Positions 44,559 through 56,082 of a stretch of DNA of 64,000 nt are shown one piece after another. Source of the stretch: Brachynemurus nebulosus (lineage: Eukaryota > Arthropoda > Insecta > Neuroptera > Myrmeleontidae); the NCBI GenBank assembly GCA_035578155.1, contig JAPWDM010000008.1, positions 28,979,280 to 29,043,279 of the forward strand, read 5' to 3'. The translations under genes and the position numbers were made by a program. Numbering within the stretch: position 1 is the first letter of the stretch; every line of letters starts with the position of its first letter. Below the pieces are notes generated by a model. It did no database searches, had not been told where the DNA came from, and saw nothing but the letters and a program-made list of their open reading frames with translations.

Positions 44559-47500
44559 ATGGAGACGGAAAATAGTAAAAATGATAATCAGCGTGTCGTA
44601 TCTCGTTTTAAAAGTATTGAAGGCGAAACAACCGATTTAATAGATTTACCATTAGACTGCACTCTAGAACAATTAACACTAATTTGTAATGCCTTATTAA
44701 AAAAGGTAACAACAAAACATCAATTAGTTAATAAATTACATATTATACTGGATTCATATTTTTAGGAAGAGCACACTCCGTATATATTCTTTATTAACGA
44801 TAAAGAAATAAAAACTTCTTTAAGAGATACTTTGGACTTAGAAACACTAAATACAGAAAATGTTTTAGATATTGTTTATCAACAACAAGCTATTTTTCGT
44901 GTTCAGTCTGTGTCAAGATGTTCTAGGTATAAAATAGAAAATTGAAATCCTAATTTTATGTACTTATCACAGACCGATGAACACTATTATATTATACTAC
45001 TAGACAAGGTAAAGCCAGTTTCTAGGCATTTTTCTTGAAGCAGGTAACAGGGCATTGAGGAGAGAATCGACTAGAGAAAATGCTGTGTATTACAAATACA
45101 TTAAGAAATTGAAGCAAAAAAATTGACTGATGGGATTACTCTAATGGCGATCAAACCATTAATTTAATGGTTTATCTAATATTTATAAACAAGTCTCCGT
45201 GGTTACAAGTTGCGCTTACTAAAATGGAGTCATGCTTCAAAATTTAATGCCTGTGGTATCTCTAGGAAACATATGTTAATATGTTCGATTCAGTGCTCAG
45301 TGTAACAGGGTGAGACGAGTGAGATTTAAGGAATATAATGTCAGTTTTTGAGCAAATGCGATTATAATTATTGCAGGATATAATTTGTATACGTACGTAT
45401 TTTGAAAATAAAGCGAATACCACTCTTTTTCTTTCAAAATTTTACAGTTTCTTCTTAAAAAGTAAAATTTTATTATCAATATTATATTTTGACAATAATT
45501 ATTTGAAAACGTTACTACGGATACAATCGATTATTGCATTAATTTTAATATTACAGAATACTATCCGGTCGTATCTGGCTGCCCCAATTATACATTTATA
45601 TCATTAGTCTTAATAATATTGGGAATCGTAAAACTTAGATACGCGAACTAGTGGTAAAAAAATTAACTACTGCCAGTAGGCAAGGTTTGTTTATTAGATT
45701 TTGACAATTCACAAAATTTATGTTGTTTGGTTTACAAAATACGAACTGGCATATTTTTTTGAATGTCATTCTAATTGTTTTCATAATAATTAACTGTTTT
45801 CAAATAAAAACGGATAATTCCAAATTGCTACCATTTAAGTGTCAATTTTTGCCACCTGGTGACGAATGAAGAAACTACTGCCAGTAGGCTAAATATTAAA
45901 CCACACCTCCATTTGATTTCCCAATAATATTTATAATATGTTCATTGGTCTATGATACTTATTCATTATTTATTTATTTATTACATCTTTTTTTTTTTGA
46001 AGTTCTTTACCCGGACATGCAGAAGCGGTAATTTCTGTAAGTTTTAGTCCAAATAGTAAATTTCTTGCGAGTGGATCTGGTGATACCACAGTAAGATTTT
46101 GGGATATAAATACACAAACTCCTGAATTTACCTGTAAATATCATACAAATTGGGTAAGTATTACAACCACTAAATTTTTGTGAATAATTTTGCAGCTTTT
46201 ATTTTTAACAAGTTCGGTAAGTGCGAAGCTGGCTAACGCACCGAGGGTTCTGTATAATATCTGTGTTATATCTATATTTCTATGTTATATAGTCTGTTAA
46301 ATGAATGACAGTTATAAATTATAATCATAAAAAATTCATCAAGTGTGTGTTTTTGACACGCACTAAGTAATGTCATCTCAGTGAAAGTGTTAATTTATGA
46401 TTTTTTGGCTCGTTTTTTAAGAAGTGAGAATAGAGCCCTCTTGCGTTTATTCAATATGCATGTACAACTCTACTCTACAGCCCTCTTGCGTTTATTCAAT
46501 ATGTATGTACAACTCTATAATAATGTTTCCCCCACTGTGATCATACAACGATATTAATATGTCATCCTTCGATGACATAAAAATTGATAATATATGTGTA
46601 TATGTATACAATACATTATCCCATCCATATTGTAAGTTTTAGAAATTTGACACGTATTATCTCGAAAACTAAGGCGGATATCCAAAACAATTTATTCTTC
46701 CGTTTTTGTATTACTCATAAAATTACATAGGAGCCTGCCTTTAGTTTCTGTTACAATGGTAATGGAAATCTTCTATCAGCGTCGTCTGTATTTAAAGGGT
46801 TAAAAAATATACTTCCGGTCCGTGTCTGCAAAAATTAGTTTAGAAAGTAGTTTCCTAGGCCAAAAAGAATATATAAATGAAGTTTCAATTCAGTCGTAGG
46901 CATCCGATAATATATTTGTTTGTATCCCTTATACTAATTTTTCCTACTTTGGACCCTCAGATCATGGGCGCCCATATGATGATTTGTAGGGGGGGGGGCT
47001 GAAACTAGGGGGAAGGAATATTTTAAATATTTTTATATTTTGGATGAGAAAAAGTGATTTGTAAAGTAAGTATAAAAATTTCCAAATTTTCTCTATCATC
47101 GACGAGAAAAAAAGTCATTTTAGTTTCTTCGAGCTCCTTTGTTGCCTTTTTTGAAATTTTCTTCCAAACGTAGCCAGCTAGGGGGGGACCTCCTGCCCCC
47201 GAGTATGGGCGCCCATGCCTCAGATATACAACTTTCGGTCCATATCGTCAAAAATTCGTTTAGGGGGTAAATTCTTAAGCCAAAAAGATTATGCAAACAA
47301 AATTTCAGCTCAATCGGAGGTATACGGGTTTTGGAACTCCAGCCAAAATTTTTCCATTTTCTCCAAAAACTATAGACATTTGGAAGTTCGTTTTATTTTT
47401 CCTGTAATATATATGGAATCCCCTATTTATATGAATTTTTTCAAACTTTTCGGTTCGGAAACTTCGGAGATAAAGATGGAGAACAGTATTTTTTCGCACA

Positions 47501-50500
47501 TTTTTGGCCATAACTCAAAAACCAACGCGACTTAAAATTTTTTTTAAAAAAAGTGGTTTTTAAATGTATAAACAAAACGCTTTCAAATGATATCCCACTT
47601 GACCTTGGTATCACACTTTTAAATTTCAACTCCCCATTTCTAACCCCTTTTCGAATAAAAATAAAAAGATTTCTAAAATTATTTCACCTGAAATAGATGT
47701 ATACAAACGACTTCTATTAGTGTACCGAATTTCAATTCAATTGTAATAATGGTTACTGATAAAAATGGCTATGACATACGGACGGACGGGCATTTAAGTC
47801 TCATTATAGGGTTTACAGAACTCTAAAAATTAATATATTAATCAATTATTGAAATTTTCACTATTTAATAAGAGTTCATTAATGTTCGGCACGCCGTATT
47901 GCGTCAACAGTATAATTATAAAATTAAACGCTCCTTAACCTACCCACAAATACTTTATTTAAGGTGTTTTTAGGTATTATGCATAGCTTGGGCACCGGAT
48001 AATAAAAAACTCGCATCAGCCTGCAAAGATGGGAAAATTTGTATTTGGAATCCAAAAGATGGAAAACTAGCAGGTCCAGTGTTAACTGGACACCGACAGT
48101 GGATTACTGCTTTAGCCTGGGAACCGTATCACGATAGTATAGAATGTCGACGTTTAGCCAGTTCGTCGAAAGATTGCACTGTCCGTATTTGGGACGTAAT
48201 GACTGGTGTTACATTATTTTCTTTGACTGGTCACACTAAAAGTGTCACTTGTGTTAAATGGGGCGGCGTAGGTTTAATATATACTGGATCACAGGATAGA
48301 ACTATAAAAGTTTGGCGTGCAAAAGATGTTTGTATTTTTTCAAATTTATTTTTATTATGTTATTAATAATTAATTGTGTCATTATAAATAATAATTAACT
48401 TGTTAGGGTGTCCTCTGTCGAACTCTGGAAGGTCATGCTCATTGGGTAAATACCTTAGCTTTAAGTACCGATTATGTTTTAAGGACAGGACCGTTTAATC
48501 CGGGTATAGAACATTATAAAGACCCTTTACGTAAGTTTAAGTCATGTATGTGGATTTTGAACTCCAAATTCACCTTTTTGTTTGCCAAAAATCCTGTAAA
48601 ATAAAAAATACAGTAGAAAGTCGATTAACCGAACTAACTAGGACGAAGGGTGGTTCGGATAATCAAACAGTTGATTTTCGTAAGAAAATATTTTATACGT
48701 TATAGATAATATTTTAGTTTTGTAAAAAAGACTGTAGAAACTTTTACAGATCAGTGAAAAAAATTAAAATGGCACACACATAATACTCAAATTTAACCAT
48801 TGAAAAAAATAAATTTTTTAATTCAACGACGTTTTAAAACTATTAGGAAAAACTTCTGTTAAATGTCATTTTTCTAAAAAAAAATATCACTTTGATAGAA
48901 AAAATTGAAAATTCAGATCCAAATTGATCTAGGTTAACCAATCTGCCTAATTCAAATTCTGCCTACTAGGCTTGATTTAAGAATTTTTTAACTTTTTAAA
49001 TGATTAAGACGAGTTAACTCGTCCTGCAATATGGCGGCTCAAAATACTTTGATATGTATATATTCCCTGGTATAGGTGCCGCCATCTATGACAGATTTTT
49101 CGAAATACGGTATAATTGTATGTAATGTTCAATAGGGTACTTGACTGGAATTGAGAAATGATTCTAAATGCTTTGTTCTTACGGATAAATTAGTTAATTT
49201 TTGTTAAATTTTTAAAAATCTTCAAAAAAACCATTGTTCAATTTTAAATGAACGAATTGGCGGGAAAAACGCCTTGGCGTAGTGACGTATGCAATGACGT
49301 CACGATTTAACTCAAACAGATGTCGCTTTCATTCATGTCAACACTTGTCAACATGGTTTCAAATTTGTACACAATATTCAGCAGTCATCATGCTCAGTTT
49401 TAGTGGTATTTACAACTTCCTACTTTGTTGACGTAACTTTAAAATTGTAGCAAAAAATAAAAGCATTTTTAACATAATATTTAAAACAAGTTGATAAGGA
49501 TATTTTACGTATTAAGTGACGATGTATTCCTTCCATCAATCTTTTTTGAGTGCAAAATTAATTGCAAACCAAAAAGTTCAAAATAAATTACAAAGAAAAC
49601 AACTTCTCTTGGTCAATTAGAATTGTAAAAATGTCACAATGAAAATGAAATTTGTCATAGACAATACGTAACTACAGTAATAAGATCTGCTATAAAAAAT
49701 GACGTCATTTCCAAATATCACTGCGTTTTTAATCATTTAAATGAAGGCTAAAAATTTATAATTTTCAAAATCGAATTTTTAAATAACTAAAGAATATTTT
49801 TATTTGTCACTACTAAAATTGAATATATTTAAGGATAATACATAAAATTATTCAACATTTAAAACAAATTTTGAATACAGTCAAGTACCGTATTTTATTA
49901 ATATAGTTTAGTATAATTTATATTTTGCAAATTCCTAGGGTTCACTTTTTTAATGTTGGGATCTGATTTTTTTTTCATTTTTTGTAACTTTATCTATTGT
50001 ACTAGTCACTGGCAGTAAAAGTCCGACATTTTGAGACAAAAAAAATTTTCTATATGGTTAAAATAAAAGCGTTAATTTGATGACGTCAGTAAGTTGAACA
50101 AAATTTTTCGAAACTTTAAAAATCGTAAATAAAATGGCAAAATGATGCAATTCAAAGTGAATTAAAGATTTTAAGAGTCGTTCTTTTCATTTTTATTAAA
50201 ATTAGATATGTAGACTCAAGTGCTCATGGTCATGGATGTCATACACCCACTCTGAATGCAGATAATTTCAAATTTTCGAAGTTATCTTCGTAGAAAATAT
50301 TAAAAGTAACCGGAAAGTAATCATTCACGGCCGCAACAAATACTTCATTTCTAAAAGTGTGAATTTGATTTGCAAAAAGATGAATTTGAAGTGCAAAATC
50401 TATATTATATTGATCAAAACATTTTATCAAATTCAAGTTCTTATTCTTTTAGTATCTGTGGAGGTAGCTCAAAAGAGGTATCAAGATATTTGTCCTGAGG

Positions 50501-53500
50501 GTCAAGAACGTTTAGTTTCTGGATCAGATGATTTCACGTTATTTCTGTGGCATCCTGAAAAACAAAAAGTACCTATTGCTAGACTAACTGGCCACCAGCA
50601 ATTAGTTAATGATGTAAAGTTTTCACCTGATTCTCGATTAATTGCTTCAGCATCTTTTGACAAATCTATTAAAATTTGGAATGGTTACACAGGAAAATTT
50701 ATTACTTCATTACGAGGCCATGTTCAAGCGGTTTATGTTATTTCGTGGTCTGCGGATTCTAGACTTCTTGTGAGTGGTAGTGCCGATTCTACTTTAAAAG
50801 GTAAACTGAATTTTTTAAAGGTTAATATACTATTGCTTTAATTGAGGGAATGGTAGTTGGGTAATTCCATGGTCACTTACATTACAATTGATTTGAAATT
50901 GGGATCAAAATCTTTTGAAATTTTCGTATTTAATGAGTATATCCACTAAAATTTAATCAAATTAAATCGAATATGATTTGAACTTTTAAACAAAGGAAGT
51001 CAAACAACAAAAAATGCTTAAAAATTTTTAATATACAAGATAAAGTAGGTGGTCACTTACATTACTCAAAAAGGAATATAATTTTTCATCTTTTATACAA
51101 TGAGAATTTTCTGCTCGGTTTTGACAGCAAACAGCTTCATTTAAATAAATTTAAACAAATAATGTTTCAATAAATTATTTTAATAAAAAATTTCATAAAA
51201 TATTATATATTTTTGATAAAAATTTAACTTTTAATCGATCACTTACATTACAGTCACCTTAAAACAAGTTTTATTAAAGAGTAAGTAGTTGATTAGTTTG
51301 ATTTTTTGGAAAATATGGTAGATAACAAAGATAAAAGTTTATTTTTAGTAATTAAAAAAACTTCTTCGGTTTTAATAGCTTCCATTACTCTAATTCGTGC
51401 TTGACAAAAAATCAAAATAATACTCAAAACGAGTATAATAATTATTTCAGCAGAAAAAAAAGGTAAATTTAGCTGTATTTTAATATTCACTTGAAAAAAT
51501 AACAAGTTACAGTATATTTGTTCATTAAGTGATAAATTTTTAAGCTAAATTTACAGAATAAAAACGATTACAGGTAAAAAAATTAAAAAAACGTTGCAGA
51601 AGAGTGATTTAGTCTTTTGAGTTTCAAAAGGCATGATATTGATTAAATACTTTCAGTTTTTAATTTTTACTAAAATTCCATCATTTCATGGAATTGCCCA
51701 GTTGCTGAGTTGCGTATGCATTGGTCATACAGATATAAAAAAAGTTAAAATATATTTTAATGCAAACAAATTATATATATACAGGTGGAATTTTATTAAC
51801 TTTTATACTTTTTGGTAAATTTTGATAAAATTTTACGATGATTTAGAACGGAATTTGTTGTAACATAGCTTTTTTTATAAAATAATATTATAGTTAGTAT
51901 ATTTTAGAACACAAAATTAATACATCTCGCGTCATCTGTTATTTATGGGAAAAATTGTATATTACTGCAAATTACTAACGAAATAAGTCTTTATAAATAT
52001 TATTTTATAAAAAAGCTATGTTGTTTCCAACAAATCCCGTTCTAAATCTAAATTGTATCAAAATTCACCGAAAGGTGTGAGAGTTAATAAAATTCCACCC
52101 TGTATATCGTCTTCCTAGAATGAAAGTGGGATATCTGGGAATTTTCCGATTTTCATTTTTAGTACCACGTAATAGATAAGTCAATTAGTTATCGAATAGC
52201 ATATTTCACAAGTTCATAGGACATATAATTTTTGAAGAATATTACTTTAAATCTCAAGGTCACCATTTAAACTAATGTATTTTTAAGATTTAAAATGCAG
52301 TTATCTCAAAACTAACATTTCCCAAATATCTCACTTTCATACTAGGAAGGCGATATATACCAGGTGTCCCATTTGGATGTATACATACGATTTACATGTT
52401 AATTTTTAACACTGGATTTCCATAAGGAAAAAGTTATGTCACAAGAGTGCTTTGAACAAACTAATAATACTAATTTAATATTATAACTACTGTTACTATA
52501 GCTTTAACAATAATAATGTAGTAAAATAAACAAATGAATGTCGCATTTTTCAAGCAGTTCACATTTTTACATAATAAATATTTGTGTCATCTGAGGTTGT
52601 AAATTCAAATACCCCTGTCGCAGCATCTGCATAACATAGCGAATTTCGAAATATTGGGCACTGGCGGATCTCATCTAAGACCTGTATCCATTTAAAATAA
52701 TTCAGCTTTCTAAGAGTGAAAAGATTTTCAAAATCAGTTGAGTAGTTAATTTTTGGCGCTTTTTCGCAAAAGGTGCTTGGCTAAATTAGTTTAGCTTTCT
52801 AAAAGTAAAAGAATTTTCAAAATCGGCTGGGTAATTTATTTTTGGTATATTTGGAACCCAAGACCCCGAACGGACTTTGTACAGCATAGTGCTATCCACC
52901 TAAAATAAGTTAGTTCTCTAGCAATGAGAAAATATTGAGAATCGGTTCGGTAGCTTATTTCTATCCTATATAATATAGGATATTTTATCTTTCTAACAGT
53001 AAAACTATTTTTAAAACCCATTGTGTAGTTTTCTATGCCACATTTGCATCCACAGGACAGTTGTGGATATTAGATAACATATTGTACTTATCTAAAATAG
53101 TTTACCTCTGCAATACTGAAAAAATTTTCAGAATCGGTCAGTTATTTTATTTTTGACACTTTGGGTCCCATGGACTTTGACGGACCTTACATAACGTAAT
53201 CTATAACTATCTAAAATAGTTTAGCTCTCTAACAGCGAAAAAATTTTCAAAATCGGTCGGTTTGTTTATTTTTGGCGCTTAAAAGATCCCAGGACTCTGG
53301 CCGACCTCATACAACATATAAGCTAAATCCATCTAAAATAGTTTACCTCTGTAATTGAGAAAAAATTTTCAAAATTAGTCGGTTATTGTATTTTTGACAC
53401 TTTTAGATCCAATGGACCCTAGCGGACCTTACATAATGTAATCTATATCTATATAAAATAGTTTAGCTCTCTAACAGTGAAAAAATTTTCAAAATCGGTC

Positions 53501-54459
53501 GGTTAGTTTATTGTTGACATTTTTGGGTCCCATGGACCTTGGCGGACCTTACATTACGTATTCTATATCTATCTAAAATAGCTTAGCTCTTTGACAGTGA
53601 AAAAATTTTCAAAATCGGTCGCTTATTTTATTTTTGACACTTCTAGATCCAATGGACCTTAGCGGACCTTGCATGAGGTAATCCATATCTTTTTAAAATA
53701 GTTTAGCTCTCTAACAGTGAAAAAATTTTCAAAATCGGTCGGTTAGTTTATTTTTAACACTTTTGGGTCCCATGGACCCTGGCGGACCTTACATTACGTA
53801 ATCTATATCTGTCTAAAATATCTTAGATCTTTGACAGTGAAAAAAGTTTCAAAATCGATCTAGTTCTTTAAAATCTTTTTCCTGGCATATAAACATTATT
53901 ATTATGTTATCTTTCTATAATATTTAATAATATTATATCATGACATGACCTTCATTATCTTGTTCATTTAAAATTCAATAAAAAAATTAAAAAAATCTTC
54001 ATTACACATGCTTAAAATATCTGGTTAATTTTAATTTAAAAAAAAAAGACAGAGATATGGTATTTATAATACATACATTCTGAATAACTACCGTTTGTTT
54101 TACGTAAAAAAAATGAAATTTTTGTATATGTTATAAGCAACTGAGATAGAAATATAAATTACTTATTGCAATGACAAAGAGAGCAAAATAAGGCAAACGT
54201 GAAAATTACGATTTTCTCGAAAACTACTTAACATAGAAAGAAAATTATAAGAACATTTTCTTCATAATTTTTTTTTTCCTTTTCAACGATGTAAAAATCG
54301 AACTGTCTTATGATAGGATCGAATGATAAAAAATGGCCAGAAAACCTACTTCTGGGCATCCGACGTGTCTGGCTAACGAACTTAGCCAAGCCAATTCCAG
54401 TCCGCACACAAAATTTCATAAGCGTTAGACGTTTCGTTCGAGAGTTATCGTGGGAACAC

Positions 54460-54542
<83 letters not shown>

Positions 54543-55258
54543 TTTAGTGAATATCATTTTCGTATTCTAGGGACCTCAAAACATATTTCTGCCATAGTCC
54601 CGGACTCAGATCGCGTCATGACACCTACTGTAATAGCTGAATTTCGAGTTTTCGAAATTCGCTAAAAGGCATTTTTTTATTTTCTTGAAAATACATATTA
54701 AAATAATAAAAATACCAAAAAATATTCTGTTGAAGAAATAGTGCAGATAATTTGGTGGAAAAAATTATTTTAGAAAAGAAAATTACCAAAAATAAGAATA
54801 TGTTTATCCAAAGCAAACTTGTGACATAATTTTTTCCGTATGGGAATCCAGTGTTAAAAATTAACATGTAAATCGTATGTATACATCCGACCGGGACACC
54901 CAGTATAATGGCTTGTTTGGATAATAAGACTTGTTTACATGTTGTTATTTTTTTCCAATATCCGTGTGACCAATACATACACAGTTACCTTTCCTTGAAT
55001 CGAAGCAATAGTGTAATTTTTTTTTTTAAATATCATTTCAATTTCGCTAGTGTGGAATATAAAAGATAAAAAAATAGAAATGGATTTACCGGGACACGCG
55101 GATGAAGTTTATGCTGTTGATTGGGCTCCTTCAGGAGCGTTCGTAGCATCTGGAGGGAAAGATAAAGTTTTGAAATTGTATGTTTACATATTTCTCCTTT
55201 TATTTAAGAATATTTTATTAAATACATAATTTAATTAATTTTTAGATGGGTCCATTGA
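44559..55258 (+). CDS. Nle: Notchless protein (NLE1 / yeast Rsa4 orthologue)
   Basis: WD40 factor of the pre-60S ribosome. Its N-terminal ubiquitin-like NLE domain engages the MIDAS domain of the AAA-ATPase Midasin/Rea1 for removal of assembly factors, and it was also described as a Notch modulator in Drosophila. Exons join(44559-44705, 44766-44926, 46003-46153, 47974-48327, 48407-48530, 50453-50800, 55051-55177, 55246-55258) keep phase and give 474 aa (family about 480-490). The NLE domain is about residues 10-90 (exons 1-2). The eight-bladed WD40 propeller follows, with WD motifs such as TVRFWD, KICIWN, TVRIWD, TIKVWR, TLFLWH, SIKIWN and the last strand KLWVH. The poorly conserved insert with VEVAQKRYQD precedes blade 5. 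The short last exon encodes only WVH. AATAAA lies at 55366-55371. Large introns are repeat-filled. Confidence 0.96.
45611..45935 (-). repeat. Dispersed repeat F, copy A (Nle intron 2)
   Basis: About 320 bp with outer ends ATTGGGAATCGTAAAAC and the partly inverted TTGATTTCCCAAT. It contains CTACTGCCAGTAGGC near each end and AATATGCCAGT-type text. Copies B (56083-56715, interrupted) and C (58802-59090) lie in opposite orientation. It is a small non-autonomous TIR element. Confidence 0.8.
46328..46588 (-). repeat. Dispersed repeat A, copy 2 (Nle intron 3)
   Basis: Reverse complement of 20590-20845, with the same internal duplication of the GCCCTCTTGCGTTTATTCAA unit and the TGTTTTTGACACGCACT stem. 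Confidence 0.8.
46800..47830. repeat. RTE-like repeat units with nested hAT MITE (Nle intron 3)
   Basis: Two related units (about 46808-46915 and 47228-47335) share TTCGGTCC, AAAAATT[AC]GTTTAG, GGCCAAAAAGA and AATTTCA-CTCAATCGGAGG-like text. The region ends at 47780-47830 with ACGGACGGACGGGCATTTAA and AGGGTTTACAGAACTCTAAA, phrases common at 3' ends of insect RTE-type elements. One unit is interrupted by a hAT MITE (46963-47217). Confidence 0.6.
46963..47217. mobile_element. hAT-type MITE with 8-bp target duplication
   Basis: 255 bp with exact CCTCAGAT duplications at 46955-46962 and 47218-47225. Ends CATGGGCGCCCATATGATG and GAGTATGGGCGCCCATG. The termini are themselves palindromic (TGGGCGCCCA), which is unusual for hAT. 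The interior has G-run and GGGGGACC blocks. Confidence 0.85.
48611..48975. mobile_element. Probable degraded pogo-like MITE (Nle intron 5)
   Basis: Left end CAGTAGAAAGTCGATTAACCG follows a TA, with GGTTCGGATAATCAA nearby, like the element at 11338. A right end is suggested by GGTTAACCAATCTGCC at about 48933 but is too diverged to place exactly. Confidence 0.35.
48985..50065 (+). repeat. Dispersed repeat E, copy 2, split by an insertion (Nle intron 5)
   Basis: 48985-49135 and 49905-50065 together correspond to 40976-41300. The intervening sequence starts GGGTACTTGACTGG and ends GTCAAGTACC, short inverted ends of a non-autonomous element (about 49135-49895) that contains several TGACGTCA-type motifs and no ORF. 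Confidence 0.72.
50080..50215 (+). repeat. Dispersed monomer of about 280 bp, site 3 (partial)
   Basis: GATGACGTCAGTAAGTTGAA, AAAAATCGTAAATAAAATGG and GAGTCGTTCTTTTCATTTTT match the monomers at 12350-12770 and 18360-18830. It ends about 240 bp before Nle exon 6. Confidence 0.65.
50865..51290. repeat. Scattered GGTCACTTACATTAC repeats (Nle intron 6)
   Basis: TCACTTACATTAC occurs at about 50872, 51052 and 51239, spaced about 180-190 bp apart in similar AT-rich context. A low-copy diverged tandem repeat. Confidence 0.5.
51782..52102. mobile_element. TA-target fold-back MITE (CAGGTGGAATTTTATTAAC)
   Basis: 321 bp between TA sites (51780-51781, 52103-52104). Ends CAGGTGGAATTTTATTAAC and GTTAATAAAATTCCACCCTG. 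Arms of about 110 bp match inverted, with GAACGG-ATTTGTTG and AAAAAAGCTATG inside. No ORF. Confidence 0.82.
52103..52359. mobile_element. Adjacent TA-flanked fold-back element
   Basis: Starts TATATCGTCTTCCTAGAATG and ends with the inverted CATACTAGGAAGGCGATATA. It shares its left TA with the preceding MITE and its right TA with the next element, so three elements sit end to end. Confidence 0.75.
52650..53870. repeat. Tandem satellite array, period about 120 bp, about 10 units
   Basis: Units repeat the order CTAAAATAGTTTAGCTCTCT, AACAGTGAAAAAATTTTCAA, AATCGGTCGGTTAGTTTATT, then GGGTCCCATGGACC and GCGGACCTTACAT. Units from 53100 onward are most alike, and those near 52680-53050 are more diverged. 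It lies wholly inside Nle intron 6. Confidence 0.85.
54463..54540. repeat. (TA)n microsatellite
   Basis: About 76 bp of TA, followed directly by AATTTTAGTGAATATCATTT, the same context that follows (TA)n in repeat D at 40859. Confidence 0.96.
54541..54665. repeat. Dispersed repeat D, partial copy
   Basis: GACCTCAAAACATATTTCTG, ATGACACC and TGTAATAGCTGAATTTC match, in reverse order, the family segment at about 17380-17460 and 14440-14520. The (TA)n sits at the same relative position as in the 40640 copy. Confidence 0.6.
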
Positions 55259-55365
55259 GAAAACTACAAAATTTGCACAAAAACTGACGTTGACGTTGAA
55301 AATCAAGTTTTATTTATGCAAACGTGTATAAATATTGAAATTAAAATATTTATTTTTTTATTTGT

Positions 55366-55371
55366 AATAAA
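55366..55371 (+). terminator. Polyadenylation signal of Nle
   Basis: AATAAA 108 bp after the Nle stop codon. It is the first canonical hexamer downstream. Confidence 0.6.
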
Positions 55372-55856
55372 ATTTTGTTTCATACACAAAATAAAAAGAA
55401 ATAAGAAACTTTAAAAAATATTTATTTTAAATTTCAAAAAAGTACATTTCCAGGATGTGTGATAAACATGCTTATATAAATCAGTGAAACTCCTCCAACT
55501 TTCCTGACAACTATCCTCGAAATTTATCAGACAAATAGTAAAATATCAGCATTTAATTAATTTCATGTTTGCGTAGATGTCAATTGCGATGAAATTCATA
55601 GGAGACTGTCTAGGAACCAACCTGCACATTCTCACATGAAAATTCATCAAAATCAGTCGAATAATTTTGAAATAGAGACGGAAAAAGATTGCCATATTGA
55701 GTGGCATATCACTGGATAGATCTTTCAAAATTAAGGTGATGTTTCCTAAACTATTTTACAGCGATATGCTCCGTTATACAGTCTGAAAGTTGTCCTTCTA
55801 AATAATTAAACAGCGCTAAAAAGACCAAAATGAAAAAATAAATTTAAAAAAAAATA

Positions 55857-55998
55857 CAGACTGCGCAAAAACCGAGCTAAAACGATGAAAACAAGATGAA
55901 AAATTTCTGATGTCTAACAGCTTTACTTTTTTGTTCATTTTTCTTTTTTTTATTTTATCACGTTTCAATCGTTTTAGTTTGCTTTTTGCGCAGTCGGG
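55857..55998. mobile_element. Fold-back MITE, CCCGACTGCG family, copy 2
   Basis: Ends CAGACTGCGCAAAAA and TTTTTGCGCAGTCGGG with inner AAACGATGAAAACAAGATGA / TCGTTTTAG and AGCTTTACTTTTT blocks, matching 18107-18345. About 100 bp shorter, with part of the left arm lost. Confidence 0.72.
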
Positions 55999-56082
55999 AA
56001 TTTTTTTTGTTATTAAACAATTATAACTAAAATGAATTAACATAGTTTTTGTCTTAATACTGTCAAGTATCCCATTGCCATA

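Larger units (their letters stand above)
52360..54903. mobile_element. TA-target TIR element carrying a satellite array
   Basis: Left end CCAGGTGTCCCATTTGGATG and right end CGACCGGGACACCCAG are inverted, and match continues for about 95 bp (ATACATACGATTTACATGTT on one side). TA lies outside each end. The interior of about 2.4 kb has a 120-bp tandem array (52650-53870), a (TA)n tract and a piece related to repeat D. No transposase. Confidence 0.72.

Noticed and set aside
47215..47535. 106-codon open frame
   Set aside because: It overlaps the hAT MITE end and RTE-like repeat units inside Nle intron 3.
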